Below, piece by piece: positions 32,992-42,217 of a DNA stretch of 64,000 nt. This DNA is from Clostridiales bacterium (GTDB lineage: Bacteria > Bacillota > Clostridia > Oscillospirales > Oscillospiraceae). Position numbers and translations under genes: made by a program. The DNA lies in the NCBI GenBank assembly GCA_022786965.1, contig JALFXH010000113.1, positions 1 through 64,000 of the forward strand, read 5' to 3'. Numbering within the stretch: the first letter of the stretch is position 1; every line of letters starts with the position of its first letter. The notes under the pieces are model-generated. The model made no database searches. It worked only from the letters and a program-made list of their open reading frames with translations, and had not been told where the DNA came from.

Positions 32992-34224
32992 ATGCTGCAA
33001 AAGAACGAAAAGAAAGCCGGCACCCTTCGTACCATGCTGGCAATCATGGTGCTGCTTCTGCTGGTCATTGTGCTGGAAAACATCAGTGCCTGGATTCCCG
33101 GAATGCCCGCGGTGTTCTCTCCCACCAGCCAGCTGTTCACCGTCCTCAAAAAGGGTGCGGTGTACTCCCTGGTTGCCGTGTCCATGAACCTGCTGAACGG
33201 TTTTACCGGTCTGTTTTCCTTGGGTCAGGCGGGCTTTATGCTGCTGGGCGCTTACACCTACGCCATTCTCACCGTCCCCATGGCCGCCAAGGATCAGGTT
33301 TACTACCTCTACGGCGGCTCCGCGGTGAAGTTCTCTCTGGTTGACGCCTTCCAGAGCCTGTTTGGCGCTGCGGGGTTTGGCGGAGCCGTGAGCCTCATCT
33401 GCGCGGTACTGGTGGGCATTGTCTGCGCCGGTCTGGTGGCTGCCCTGTTCGCGGCTCTGATTGGCACCCCCGTGCTGCGGCTGAAAAGCGACTACCTTGC
33501 CATCGCAACCCTTGGTTTCGCGGAAATTCTCCGGGCCATTTTCCAGTGGCAGACCCTTGGCCCCATCACCAACGGCGCCAATATGCTGAAAAGCTTCCCG
33601 ACGTTTGCCGACTTCAATATCAAGAACGCCGCCGGACAGGTGGTGCTGCGGCTGAGCACCTTCGTGCCCTTCCTGCTGTCCATCATTTGTATCGCGGTGA
33701 TCGTGCTGCTGATTCACTCCTCCTACGGCCGGGCTTTCAAGGCTATCCGGGACGATGAAGTGGCCGCCGAGGCCATGGGCATCAGCCTGTTTAAGCACAA
33801 GATGCTGTCCTTCGTGATTTCCAGCTTCTTCTCCGGCGTGGGCGGCGCACTGTTTGCCATGTACGTCTCCAATGCCCAGGCCAAGGCCTTCACCTCCACC
33901 ATGACCTATGAGATTCTGCTGATCGTGGTCATCGGCGGCATCGGCTCCATCTCCGGCTCCATCATCGGCACCTTCCTGTATGTGGCCTGCTCCGAGTGGT
34001 GGCTGCGGTTCCTGGACGCCGAGACCTACATCGGCTCCTTCAAGGTGCCGCTGCTGCGCAGCGGCTTCCGGATGGTGGTCTTCTCCATCGTCATCATGAT
34101 CATTGTCCTGTTCTTCTCCCAGGGCATTATGGGTGAAAAAGAGCTGACCTGGGCCGGTATTGGGGGACTTCTTAAGAAATTAAAGCCCAAAAAGAAAGCG
34201 GCATCCGCCGGAAAGGAGGGCTAA
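32992..34224 (+). CDS. livM: ABC transporter permease, LivM type
   Basis: 410 residues from the ATG at 32992, eight bases after GGAGG; the GTG at 32983 lies in that site. About ten hydrophobic helices with family blocks SLGQAGFMLLGAYTYAILTV, LRLKSDYLAIATLGFAEILR and GGIGSISGSIIGTFLY. The basic C-terminus (KLKPKKKAASAGKEG) is cytoplasmic. livG follows after three bases. Confidence 0.92.
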   Translation: MLQKNEKKAGTLRTMLAIMVLLLLVIVLENISAWIPGMPAVFSPTSQLFTVLKKGAVYSLVAVSMNLLNGFTGLFSLGQAGFMLLGAYTYAILTVPMAAKDQVYYLYGGSAVKFSLVDAFQSLFGAAGFGGAVSLICAVLVGIVCAGLVAALFAALIGTPVLRLKSDYLAIATLGFAEILRAIFQWQTLGPITNGANMLKSFPTFADFNIKNAAGQVVLRLSTFVPFLLSIICIAVIVLLIHSSYGRAFKAIRDDEVAAEAMGISLFKHKMLSFVISSFFSGVGGALFAMYVSNAQAKAFTSTMTYEILLIVVIGGIGSISGSIIGTFLYVACSEWWLRFLDAETYIGSFKVPLLRSGFRMVVFSIVIMIIVLFFSQGIMGEKELTWAGIGGLLKKLKPKKKAASAGKEG

Positions 34225-34227
34225 GCC

Positions 34228-35079
34228 ATGGATGAAAAAATGGTTCTTCGCATGGAGCATGTGACCATGCAGTTCGGCGGCGTGGTTGCCGTCAACGACC
34301 TGTCGCTGGACGTGCCGGAGGGCAAGATCGTGGCCCTCATCGGCCCCAACGGCGCGGGCAAGACCACGGCCTTCAACTGCATCACCGGCGTGTACCAGCC
34401 CACCAACGGTAGGGTTGAATTCATGGGCGAAACCATGATCTGTAGCCACCCCACGGGCAAGATGAAGAAAACCTATCTGGGCAGCGAAGCGCAGACTTAT
34501 GTAAACCAGAAAATTGTGAACCCCACTCCCGACCATGTGGTGGAGCTGGGCATCGCGCGAACCTTCCAGAACATCCGTCTGTGGAAGAGCATGACGGTGT
34601 TTGAAAACGTGCTGGTTGCCAAGCATATGCGGGCCAAGCAGAATGTCTTCTCCGCCATCACCCGGGCCAACGCCCACGAGGAAGCCCGGATGCGGGAGGA
34701 GACCATGGAGCTGCTGAAGGAGCAGGGGCTGGAGCAGTACAAGGATGAAATCGCCACCAGCCTGCCCTACGGCCTCCAGCGCCGTCTGGAAATCGCCCGG
34801 GCCCTGGCTACGGAGCCGAAGCTGCTGTTGCTGGACGAACCGGCTGCCGGCATGAACCCCCAGGAGACCCAGGAGCTGGCCCAGTACATTCAGGAGATTC
34901 GGGATACCCACCACCTGACGGTGTTCCTCATTGAGCACCACATGGATCTGGTCATGAAAATTTCCGACTATATTTACGTCATTGATTTCGGCAGTGAGAT
35001 TGCCCGGGGCGTGCCCAAAGAGGTACAGCAGAACAAGCGGGTCATCGAGGCCTATCTGGGGGTGTCTGAGGATGAGTAA
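34228..35079 (+). CDS. livG: ABC transporter ATP-binding protein, LivG type
   Basis: 283 residues. Walker A GPNGAGKTTAFNC, the LivG-type ARTFQNIRLWKSMTVFENVL, a degenerate signature (SLPYGLQRRLEIARAL, where LSYGxQRRLEIARAL is usual), Walker B LLLLDEPAAGMNP and the switch His in FLIEHHMD. The insertion at residues ~70-105 is normal for this subfamily. It overlaps livF by eight bases. Confidence 0.92.
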   Translation: MDEKMVLRMEHVTMQFGGVVAVNDLSLDVPEGKIVALIGPNGAGKTTAFNCITGVYQPTNGRVEFMGETMICSHPTGKMKKTYLGSEAQTYVNQKIVNPTPDHVVELGIARTFQNIRLWKSMTVFENVLVAKHMRAKQNVFSAITRANAHEEARMREETMELLKEQGLEQYKDEIATSLPYGLQRRLEIARALATEPKLLLLDEPAAGMNPQETQELAQYIQEIRDTHHLTVFLIEHHMDLVMKISDYIYVIDFGSEIARGVPKEVQQNKRVIEAYLGVSEDE

Positions 35080-35779
35080 TATTCTGGAAATCCGGGATTT
35101 GCAGGTGCACTACGGCGGCATCGAGGCCGTCAAGGGCATCTCGCTGGACGTTCCCGAGGGGGAGATCGTCACCCTGATCGGCGCCAACGGCGCGGGCAAA
35201 AGCTCCACCCTCCGGGCCATTGCCGGACTGGTAAAGCCCAGCGCGGGCACCATCAGCTTTCAGGGTGAAGACATCACCGGTAAGGATTCTAACCTGATCG
35301 TGTCCCGGGGCATTACGCTGGTTCCCGAGGGACGGCGGATTTTCCCGGACATGACGGTGCTGGAAAACCTGAAAATCGGCGCGTACCTCCGCAAGGACGA
35401 CCTGACGGACGACTTGAACTGGGTCTTTGACCTGTTCCCCCGGCTGAAGGAGCGCTCCTGGCAGGCCGGCGGCACCCTGTCCGGCGGCGAACAGCAGATG
35501 CTGGCGGTGGGCCGGGCGCTGATGAGCCGCCCCAAGGTGATCATGATGGACGAACCCTCTCTGGGCCTGGCTCCTATTATCGTCCGGGGCATCTTCGACA
35601 TCATCAAGGAGATCAACAAGCAGGGCGTGACGGTGCTGCTGATCGAGCAGAATGCCAACATGGCTCTGAAAACTGCCGACCGTGGCTATGTTATGGAAAC
35701 CGGCCGGATCACCCTGACCGGTTCCGGCGCAGAGCTTCTCAGCAACGAGGCCGTGAAGGCGGCATATCTGGGAACCTGA
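35072..35779 (+). CDS. livF: ABC transporter ATP-binding protein, LivF type
   Basis: 235 residues. Walker A GANGAGKSSTLRAI, VPEGRRIFPDMTVLENLKIG, signature LSGGEQQMLAVGRALM, Walker B VIMMDEPSLGLAP and switch His replaced in LLIEQNAN, as is normal for LivF. The ATG lies eight bases inside livG. It is the last gene of the importer operon and is followed by a strong terminator. Confidence 0.93.
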   Translation: MSNILEIRDLQVHYGGIEAVKGISLDVPEGEIVTLIGANGAGKSSTLRAIAGLVKPSAGTISFQGEDITGKDSNLIVSRGITLVPEGRRIFPDMTVLENLKIGAYLRKDDLTDDLNWVFDLFPRLKERSWQAGGTLSGGEQQMLAVGRALMSRPKVIMMDEPSLGLAPIIVRGIFDIIKEINKQGVTVLLIEQNANMALKTADRGYVMETGRITLTGSGAELLSNEAVKAAYLGT

Positions 35780-35798
35780 TTGCATCAAAATAGAAACT

Positions 35799-35838
35799 GC
35801 CGGTGTATCGCGTGTGCGCGATACACCGGCTTTCCGTT
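35799..35838. terminator. Terminator between livF and fumC
   Basis: Perfect 14-bp stem GCCGGTGTATCGCG (35799-35812 with 35817-35830), TGTG loop, followed by TTTCCGTTTT. It serves the liv operon and may also block reading from the convergent fumC. Confidence 0.85.
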
Positions 35839-35864
35839 TTGTATTCTCCGCGGCGACTCGCCGC

Positions 35865-37241
35865 TTATATCATCTGTTCCGGATGGAAAACGGAGTCAAA
35901 TTCTTCCGCTGTCAGGAACCCCAGCGCGACACAGGCTTCCTTCAAGGTAATATCCTCTGCGAAGGCCTTTTTGGCGGTTTTGGCCGCGTTTTCGTAGCCA
36001 ATGTAGGGATTCAGGGCAGTGACCAGCATCAGGGAATTGCGCAGGTTGGCTCCCATTTTCTCCCGGTTGGCCTGAATACCCACGGCACAGCGCTCATTGA
36101 ATGCGGTCATGGACTCGCTGAGCAGCCGGGCGGACTGGAGGAAGTTATAAATCAGCACCGGCATGAACACGTTCAGCTGGAAGTTGCCCTGACTGGCGGC
36201 GATGCCCACGGCGGCATCGTTACCCATGACCTGTACGGCCACCATGGTCAGCGCTTCGCACTGGGTGGGGTTCACCTTGCCGGGCATGATGGAGGAGCCG
36301 GGCTCGTTGGCAGGGATCGTGATTTCTCCCAACCCCAGCCGGGGGCCGGAGGCCAGCCAGCGCACATCGTTGGCAATCTTCATCAGGTCACAGGCCAGGG
36401 CTTTTAAGGCGCCATGGGCGAATACCAGCTCGTCCTTGGAGGTCAGAGCGTGGAATTTGTTGGGAGCGGTGACGAAGGGCTTGCCAGTCAGTTCGGTGAG
36501 AGCATCGGCAGCGGCCTTGTCAAAGCCAGCAGGGGCGTTGAGTCCCGTGCCAACGGCGGTACCTCCCAGAGCCAACTCATGCAGGGGAGGGAGGGCCCGT
36601 TTGATCAGCTCCCGATCCTGTTCCAGAGAACTGCGCCAGCCGGAAATCTCCTGGGGGAAGGAAATGGGGGTGGCGTCCTGCAAATGGGTGCGCCCACACT
36701 TGATGGCCCCCTGATTTTCCGCTTCCAAACGGGTAAAGGTTTCAATCAGGGCGTCTATGGCGGGAATCACCCGATCCTCCAGAGCCAGCACCGCCGCGAT
36801 GTGCATGGCGGTGGGGAAGGTGTCGTTGGAGGACTGGGACATATTCACATCGTCGTTAGGGTGCAGGGCGTTTTCACCGAGGATCTCGTTGCCCAGATGA
36901 GCGATGACCTCGTTGGCGTTCATGTTGGATTGGGTGCCGGAGCCGGTCTGCCAGACCACCAGCGGGAACTGATCGTAACGCTCCCCCCGGATGATCTGAT
37001 CACAGGCCTCACAGATGGCGGACAGCTTCCTGTCCGTCATTTTTTCGGGCTTTATGGTGTGGTTTGCCATGGCGGCAGCCTTTTTTAGCAGCCCAAAGGC
37101 CCGGATAATCTCCTTGGGCATGGTTTCCAGTCCCACACCGATGGGGAAGTTCTCCACGCTGCGCTGGGTCTGGGCGCCCCAGTATTTGTCCGCGGGAACC
37201 CGGATTTCGCCCATGGAATCGTGCTCGATTCTGTATTCCAT
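35865..37241 (-). CDS. fumC: Class II fumarate hydratase
   Basis: 458 residues from the ATG at 37241. Fumarase/aspartase superfamily signature [13 protein letters not shown], plus [20 protein letters not shown] and [16 protein letters not shown], which mark class II fumarase. It interconverts fumarate and malate in the cytosol. A TIM-barrel gene lies 23 bases upstream on the same strand. Confidence 0.93.
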   Translation of the reverse strand: MEYRIEHDSMGEIRVPADKYWGAQTQRSVENFPIGVGLETMPKEIIRAFGLLKKAAAMANHTIKPEKMTDRKLSAICEACDQIIRGERYDQFPLVVWQTGSGTQSNMNANEVIAHLGNEILGENALHPNDDVNMSQSSNDTFPTAMHIAAVLALEDRVIPAIDALIETFTRLEAENQGAIKCGRTHLQDATPISFPQEISGWRSSLEQDRELIKRALPPLHELALGGTAVGTGLNAPAGFDKAAADALTELTGKPFVTAPNKFHALTSKDELVFAHGALKALACDLMKIANDVRWLASGPRLGLGEITIPANEPGSSIMPGKVNPTQCEALTMVAVQVMGNDAAVGIAASQGNFQLNVFMPVLIYNFLQSARLLSESMTAFNERCAVGIQANREKMGANLRNSLMLVTALNPYIGYENAAKTAKKAFAEDITLKEACVALGFLTAEEFDSVFHPEQMI

Positions 37242-37264
37242 TTTCTTCTCTCCTTTGCCGGGAA

Positions 37265-37933
37265 TCACAGCTCCCGGTATTTTGCCATCATGGTTTTGAA
37301 CATCTCCTGGGGAGACGGCGGGGTATAGGTGATGGCGTTGGCCCCGGCTTCGATGGTTGCGGTGATGGTCTCCGGGCGGTTGCCGCCGGTGGCGATGATG
37401 GGAACCTCCGGGAATTTTTCCCGAATGGAGCGCACCAGCTGGGGGGTCTGGGCGGCTGCTGCCACATTGAGAATAGACGCCCCGGCGTCCAGTCGGGCGG
37501 CGATGTCGGTTTTCTCGTCCACCACGGTAATGATCACCGGAATGTCCACCGAACGGGACACCGCCAGCAGGTTCATATTGTTGATGGGGGCGTTCAGCAC
37601 CACACCCATGGCCCCCTGACTTTCCACATCCTTCGCAAGGCTCACCGTCCGCAGGCCCTGGGTAGTTCCGCCGCCTACGCCGCAGAACACCGGGATGTAG
37701 GAGGCCTTGATGATGGCATCGCTGATGGACTGCTGGGGGGTGAAGGGGTAGACGGCGAACACCGCGTCGGCATCGCAGTTTTTAATGATGGCCAGATCGG
37801 TGGTGAATACCAGACTTTTGATTCTTCGCCCATAGATCACGATTCCGCTGGCCTGACGGATTTCCCGGGGCATTTCCAGAATGTTGTGCCGCAGGCGGCT
37901 CTCAACGTAAGGCGCCTGTTTCTTCTGCTCCAT
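37265..37933 (-). CDS. TIM-barrel protein of unknown activity, upstream of fumC
   Basis: 222 residues from the ATG at 37933 (GGAGG eight bases upstream). Alternating strands with glycine loops ([64 protein letters not shown]) indicate a small beta/alpha barrel with a C-terminal phosphate-binding pattern, distantly like HisA/HisF or ThiE-type barrels. The likely fumC cotranscription suggests a metabolic role. I cannot name the reaction. Confidence 0.65.
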   Translation of the reverse strand: MEQKKQAPYVESRLRHNILEMPREIRQASGIVIYGRRIKSLVFTTDLAIIKNCDADAVFAVYPFTPQQSISDAIIKASYIPVFCGVGGGTTQGLRTVSLAKDVESQGAMGVVLNAPINNMNLLAVSRSVDIPVIITVVDEKTDIAARLDAGASILNVAAAAQTPQLVRSIREKFPEVPIIATGGNRPETITATIEAGANAITYTPPSPQEMFKTMMAKYREL

Positions 37934-38033
37934 TACAATTTCCTCCATTTTCCATTTTTAAGGAAATTGTACCTGTTTTTCCTGGTTTATCCGTAAAGAA
38001 AGTATCAAAATTTCGTAAACGAAGGGTGAACGG

Positions 38034-38723
38034 TTACAATAGTCCTGCCAGCATCGGCATGAACACCGCCGTCAGCAGGCCTGCCACCACCAGCGACAGG
38101 CTGCTGGCCGCCCCGGTGAGCTGGCTCAGCTCATTTGCCTTTGCGGTGCCGATGACGTGGGCGGCCGTGCCGAAGGCCACGCCCTGGGCTACCTCGTCGG
38201 TGATGCCAAATAGTTTACATAACATTGGCCCCATCATATTTCCGCCGATGCCGGTGATGATAATGGCAGCTACTGTCACGCCGCCCATACCACCGAACAT
38301 CTCGCTTAAGCTCATGCCGATGGCAGTGGTGACACTTTTGGGCATCAGAGAAATCAGGATGCTTCTGTCGAATTTCAGCAGCAGGCTCACAGCCACAATC
38401 ATCAGCATACAGCTCAAAGCTCCTGCGCATACCCCTGCCAGCACGGCTTTCAGGCTCTTTTTCAGAACCTGGAACTGCTCGTACATGGGAACGGCCAGAC
38501 TGATGGTTGCGGGAGTCATGAGCCAGAAAATCAGCTTCGTGCCGGAGGAGTAGCCCTCCGGGTCCATGCCAAAGAGCAGCACGAACAGGATGACCAGTAC
38601 CATGCCGATGAGGGTGGGGTTGAAAATCGGCAGTTTCCATTTTTTCTGACAGGCCTGTCCGATCTGGAAGGCCGCCAGGGTCAGAATGACCGGGAAGACT
38701 TCAATGGATTCAAGGAGTCTCAT
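38034..38723 (-). CDS. lrgB: LrgB-family membrane protein
   Basis: 229 residues with six to eight hydrophobic helices; family blocks FNPTLIGMVLVILFVLLFG, LMPKSVTTAIGMSLSEMFGG and GVAFGTAAHVIGTAKA. LrgB acts with LrgA in control of murein hydrolase activity, holin-antiholin-like; plant and bacterial relatives move pyruvate or glycolate. It overlaps lrgA by 14 bases. Confidence 0.9.
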   Translation of the reverse strand: MRLLESIEVFPVILTLAAFQIGQACQKKWKLPIFNPTLIGMVLVILFVLLFGMDPEGYSSGTKLIFWLMTPATISLAVPMYEQFQVLKKSLKAVLAGVCAGALSCMLMIVAVSLLLKFDRSILISLMPKSVTTAIGMSLSEMFGGMGGVTVAAIIITGIGGNMMGPMLCKLFGITDEVAQGVAFGTAAHVIGTAKANELSQLTGAASSLSLVVAGLLTAVFMPMLAGLL

Positions 38724-39075
38724 GTTTCTTCTCCTCCTTTTTCCGCAGACTCTGGGTGATGCGGCCCGCGATGCCGAAGGTGACCACGGTGCTGAGCAGG
38801 GCCAGCAGGAAAATCGGAATCACATCGGACTTGATCATGGCCCAGTTTTCCAGAATTCCCACCGCCGTGGGAACGAAAAGAATGGGCAGGATGGAAATCA
38901 GAAATCCCGCCGCGTCCTTTACCTGTTCCAGTTTCACTACGCCAACGCATAATGCGGCAAACAGCAGAACAAGGCCATAGACGGAAGCAGGAATGGGCAG
39001 GGGAATGAGACGCTGCAGTAGCTCTCCCACCAGCGTAAAGCCGGTGATGCGTAAAAATTGGGTTAAATACTTCAT
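38710..39075 (-). CDS. lrgA: LrgA/CidA-family membrane protein
   Basis: 121 residues from the ATG at 39075, with four hydrophobic helices (LVGELLQRLIPLPIPASVYG, AAGFLISILPILFVPTAVGI). Holin-like partner of LrgB. A family R repeat lies just upstream. No LytSR-type two-component pair is nearby. Confidence 0.9.
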   Translation of the reverse strand: MKYLTQFLRITGFTLVGELLQRLIPLPIPASVYGLVLLFAALCVGVVKLEQVKDAAGFLISILPILFVPTAVGILENWAMIKSDVIPIFLLALLSTVVTFGIAGRITQSLRKKEEKKHETP

Positions 39076-39132
39076 TTCTCTTACCTCAATGGAAGGCGGG
39101 AGGAATGGATATTCCTCCCGTTGACCTATCAC

Positions 39133-39207
39133 GCCGTAGGGGACAGCCTCCCGGACGTCCCGTTGGTGTCTGGGTACCGGGGCGTCGAGGACGCCGCCCC
39201 CTACGAG
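39133..39207. repeat. Family R palindrome pair
   Basis: GTAGGGGACAGCCTCCCGGA and CGTCCCG facing GGGGCGTCGAGGACGCCGCC and CCCTACG. Lies between mscL and lrgA. Confidence 0.7.
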
Positions 39208-39213
39208 TCTTTC

Positions 39214-39681
39214 TCATCTATTCTTCAGCAGGTCCCGGATCTCGGCCAGCAGCTTTTCCTCGTTGCTGGGCTCGGGAGGAGCGGGGGGCTCAGCGGGAGC
39301 TTCTTGTTCTTTCTTTTTGCCGATTTCGGACAGCTTGTTCAGGCCCTTAACCAGGAAGAACACCACCAGCGCCAGAATCAGAAAATTGATGATAGCGGAG
39401 ATGAAATTGCCGTAGTTCAGGGTATTGAGAATCTCATGACCGGCATCGTCCAGCACCGGCTCGCTGAACAGCCGAGGCAGGGTGATCTTCAACTCGGAAA
39501 AATCGATGCCGCCCATGAAGATGGCAACGATGGGCATGATCACATCGTCGGTCAGGCTCTTGGTGATGGTGGAGAAGGCGGCGCCGATGATAGTACCGAC
39601 GGCCAGCGCCATGGCGTTGCCCTTGACGGCAAAGGCGATAAATTCATCCCACCACTTGGGCTTACCCACTGGGTTTTTCAT
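39214..39681 (-). CDS. mscL: Large-conductance mechanosensitive channel
   Basis: 155 residues. First helix FIAFAVKGNAMALAVGTIIGA and second helix FISAIINFLILALVVFFLVKG are both typical, with a C-terminal bundle after a Pro/Ala/Glu linker (EAPAEPPAPPEPSNEEKLLA). It opens under membrane tension to release solutes. The gene stands alone, with a family D repeat upstream. Confidence 0.94.
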   Translation of the reverse strand: MKNPVGKPKWWDEFIAFAVKGNAMALAVGTIIGAAFSTITKSLTDDVIMPIVAIFMGGIDFSELKITLPRLFSEPVLDDAGHEILNTLNYGNFISAIINFLILALVVFFLVKGLNKLSEIGKKKEQEAPAEPPAPPEPSNEEKLLAEIRDLLKNR

Positions 39682-39705
39682 TATGTAACGCTCCTTTTCT
39701 TTGAG

Positions 39706-39807
39706 GGTGGAGAGTGAAGAGTGGAGAGTGGAGATTCGGTATCCGCTTCGCGGATGATTTTATTCATCGCCGCAGGCGATACCTTCACTTCACTCTTAAC
39801 TCTCCAC
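39706..39807. repeat. Family D palindromic element, copy 1
   Basis: GTGGAGAGTGAAGAGTGGAG at one end and ACTTCACTCTTAACTCTCCA at the other, around TATCCGCTTCGCGGAT and ATCGCCGCAGGCGATACC mini-hairpins. Lies between mscL and serS. Confidence 0.75.
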
Positions 39808-39822
39808 AATTCACGCTGGCAA

Positions 39823-41154
39823 TTACTTTTTCTCAATGACTTCCATGCCGCCCAGGTATTTGCGCAGCACCTCGGGGATGACGATGGAGCCGTCGGCCCG
39901 CTGGTTCTGCTCTACCAGAGCGGGGAAGATGCGGGAGGTGGCCAGACCGGAGCCGTTCAGGGTGTGGACGAACTCGGGCTTTCCGGTCTCTTCCCGGCGG
40001 AAGCGGATGTTGCCCCGGCGGGCCTGATAATCCCGGGCGTTGGACACAGAGGAAACCTCCTTGTAGCCGTCCATGGAGGGAATCAGGATTTCGATGTCGT
40101 AGGTTCTTGCCATGGAAGCGGAGCAGTCGCCTGCCGCCAACTTCACGGTGCGGAAGTGCAGGCCCAGACCGGCAACCAATTTTTCCGCCTTGCTCACCAG
40201 CTCGTCAAAGGCCGCGTCGGAATCCTCGGGCTTACAGAACTGGAACATCTCCACCTTGTTGAACTGGTGTCCCCGAACCATGCCCCGCTCGTCAGCACGG
40301 TGGGAACCGGCCTCCCGACGGAAACAGGGAGTGTAGGCGAACAGCTTTTTGGGCAGATCGGCTTCGCTCAGAATCTCGTCCCGGTAGATGGAGCACAGAG
40401 CGGCTTCGGCGGTGGGCAGCATATAGTGAACCCGGTCATCGGTGGGGTTGGCGATCTTGTATACCTCGTCGGCAAACTTGGGGAACTGACCGGCGGTTTC
40501 GCCGCACATATACTCCAGCATGTGAGGGGGCAGAATAAACTCGTAGCCGTCGGCGATGTGGGTGTCGATGAAGTAGTTCAGCAGCGCCCATTCCAGCCGC
40601 GCGCCCATGCCGGTGTACATCCAGTTGCCGGAACCTGCCAGCTTCACGCCCCGCTCATAGTCGATGAGGCCCAGATTCTGGCACAGATCAACATGGTGCT
40701 TCGGCTCAAAGTCAAAGGAGTGCTTCTCGCCGATGTAGCGCAGGGGCTTGTTGTTCTCCTTGCCGCCGGGCAGCAGGTCGGGATCAGGCATATTGGGCAG
40801 GCTCAGCATGGCGGTGCGGAATTCGGCGTTCAGAACCTTCAGCTTCTCGGCGTCGTCGGCAATCTCAGCGTCCAGACGAACAGATTCCGCCTTATTTGCC
40901 TCAATCTGGGCGTCCAGAGCCGCGGTGTCCTCGCCCCGCTTCTCCATGCCCTTCTTCTGTCCAAACAGCTTGCCGTTTTCCTTGGCCAGCTTGTTTTTCT
41001 GAGCGGTTGCGGTCTCGGTTGCGGTTTTCAGGCCCCGAACCTGCACGTCCAGCTCCAGAATCCGGTCAATGATGGCGTCGCAGTCCACTTCTTTGGCCTT
41101 CATACCTGCCTTGATGGCATCGGGGTTTTCCTTGATACGTTTGATATCCAGCAT
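39823..41154 (-). CDS. serS: Seryl-tRNA synthetase
   Basis: 443 residues from the ATG at 41154. An N-terminal long coiled coil binds tRNA-Ser (residues ~30-110). The class II core shows motif 2 TPCFRREAGSHRADERGMVR and motif 3 LNGSGLATSRIFPALVEQNQ. It charges serine in the cytosol. No T-box is visible in the short upstream region, which holds a near-palindrome of the R type. Confidence 0.95.
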   Translation of the reverse strand: MLDIKRIKENPDAIKAGMKAKEVDCDAIIDRILELDVQVRGLKTATETATAQKNKLAKENGKLFGQKKGMEKRGEDTAALDAQIEANKAESVRLDAEIADDAEKLKVLNAEFRTAMLSLPNMPDPDLLPGGKENNKPLRYIGEKHSFDFEPKHHVDLCQNLGLIDYERGVKLAGSGNWMYTGMGARLEWALLNYFIDTHIADGYEFILPPHMLEYMCGETAGQFPKFADEVYKIANPTDDRVHYMLPTAEAALCSIYRDEILSEADLPKKLFAYTPCFRREAGSHRADERGMVRGHQFNKVEMFQFCKPEDSDAAFDELVSKAEKLVAGLGLHFRTVKLAAGDCSASMARTYDIEILIPSMDGYKEVSSVSNARDYQARRGNIRFRREETGKPEFVHTLNGSGLATSRIFPALVEQNQRADGSIVIPEVLRKYLGGMEVIEKK

Positions 41155-41190
41155 TTTAGTATTACCTCTCTTAATTATTATGAAATCACC

Positions 41191-41218
41191 GTATGGCGGG
41201 TTCATGAACTCGCCATAC
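41191..41218. repeat. Family R-like palindrome between parB and serS
   Basis: GTATGGCGGGTTCATGAACT followed by CGCCATAC, palindromic with one mismatch. It could end parB transcription, but has no T-run. Confidence 0.55.
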
Positions 41219-41232
41219 AATTGGTCGTTCCG

Positions 41233-42093
41233 TTATTTTTCCAGTTTCATCAGAGCATCGAGGAGCTTCTGCAAGTCCTCTTCGCCGTAGAATTCCAGCT
41301 CAAACCGGCCCTTGCGCTTGCCGTTGACGATCTTCACGCCCCGGCCCAGGTGCTTGCTCAGGTTTTTTTCGCACTCGGCCACATAATTGACCTCGAACAC
41401 CGGCTCCTTCTTGGGAGCGGGTGGCTTGCCCATGTTCTTGCACAGGGTTTCCGCCTGCCGAACGGACAGGGACAGGGCAATAATCTTCTTCGCCGCCTCC
41501 ACCTGCTGCTTCTCTGTTTTCAATGTCAGCACAGCCCGGGCATGGCCTGCGGAGATGGCTCCGGATTTCAGCAGGTCCAGCACCTCCGGGCATAGGCCCA
41601 GCAGCCGCAGGGCGTTTGCCACGGCGGGCCGGGATTTCCCCACCCGGGAAGCGGCCTCTTCCTGGGTCAGTCCATATTCCTCAATCAGGGACTGATAGCC
41701 AAGGGCCTCTTCTACGGGGTTCAGATCCTGCCGCTGCAAATTCTCAATCAGCGCCAGCTCCATGGCCTTCTTGTCGTCGGCTTCCACCACGATAACGGGC
41801 ACATCGCTGATGTTGGCCATTCGGGCCGCCCGCCAGCGCCGCTCACCTGCAATGATCTGGTAGTAACCGTTGGGCATCTCCCGAACGGTCAGAGGTTGAA
41901 TCACGCCATGCACCGCAATGGATTCGGACAGCGCCTGCAATTCTTCCTCGTCAAAGTCGTGGCGAGGCTGATCTGGGTTGGGTTCTACCTTATAAATCGG
42001 CAGCAGCCGGTAGGCGCTGTCGCCAGCGGGTTCTTCCGAAAAATCCCCCAGCAGCGCCCCAAGGCCTTTGCCTAAGCCTTTGTTGCTTGCCAT
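41233..42093 (-). CDS. parB: Chromosome partitioning protein ParB
   Basis: 286 residues from the ATG at 42093. N-terminal CTP-binding domain (RLLPIYKVEPNPDQPRHDFD, then YYQIIAGERRWRAARMA), ENLQRQDLNPVEEALGYQSL, and the HTH that reads parS (TQEEAASRVGKSRPAVANAL). ParB loads at parS and slides as a clamp to organise the origin region. Its usual partner ParA lies upstream, separated by a family D repeat. Confidence 0.95.
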   Translation of the reverse strand: MASNKGLGKGLGALLGDFSEEPAGDSAYRLLPIYKVEPNPDQPRHDFDEEELQALSESIAVHGVIQPLTVREMPNGYYQIIAGERRWRAARMANISDVPVIVVEADDKKAMELALIENLQRQDLNPVEEALGYQSLIEEYGLTQEEAASRVGKSRPAVANALRLLGLCPEVLDLLKSGAISAGHARAVLTLKTEKQQVEAAKKIIALSLSVRQAETLCKNMGKPPAPKKEPVFEVNYVAECEKNLSKHLGRGVKIVNGKRKGRFELEFYGEEDLQKLLDALMKLEK

Positions 42094-42116
42094 TGTGTCA
42101 TCCTTTCTGTCAGTGT

Positions 42117-42217
42117 TAAGTGTGGAGTGTGAAGTAAGGAGTTGTGGTATCCGCTTCGCGGATGATTGAATGATCGCCGAAGGCGATACCTCCACTTCAC
42201 TCTTCACTCTTCACTCT
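42117..42217. repeat. Family D palindromic element, copy 2
   Basis: Same plan as copy 1: GTGTGGAGTGTGAAGTAAGG, TATCCGCTTCGCGGAT, ATCGCCGAAGGCGATACC, ACTTCACTCTTCACTCTTCA. It sits between parA and parB, and its edge supplies the parA stop codon (TGA at 42211-42213, complement). Confidence 0.75.

Noticed and set aside
39721..41595. Plus-strand frame of over 600 codons opposite serS and parB
   Set aside because: GC-rich codon structure leaves the reverse frame open; serS and parB are unmistakable.
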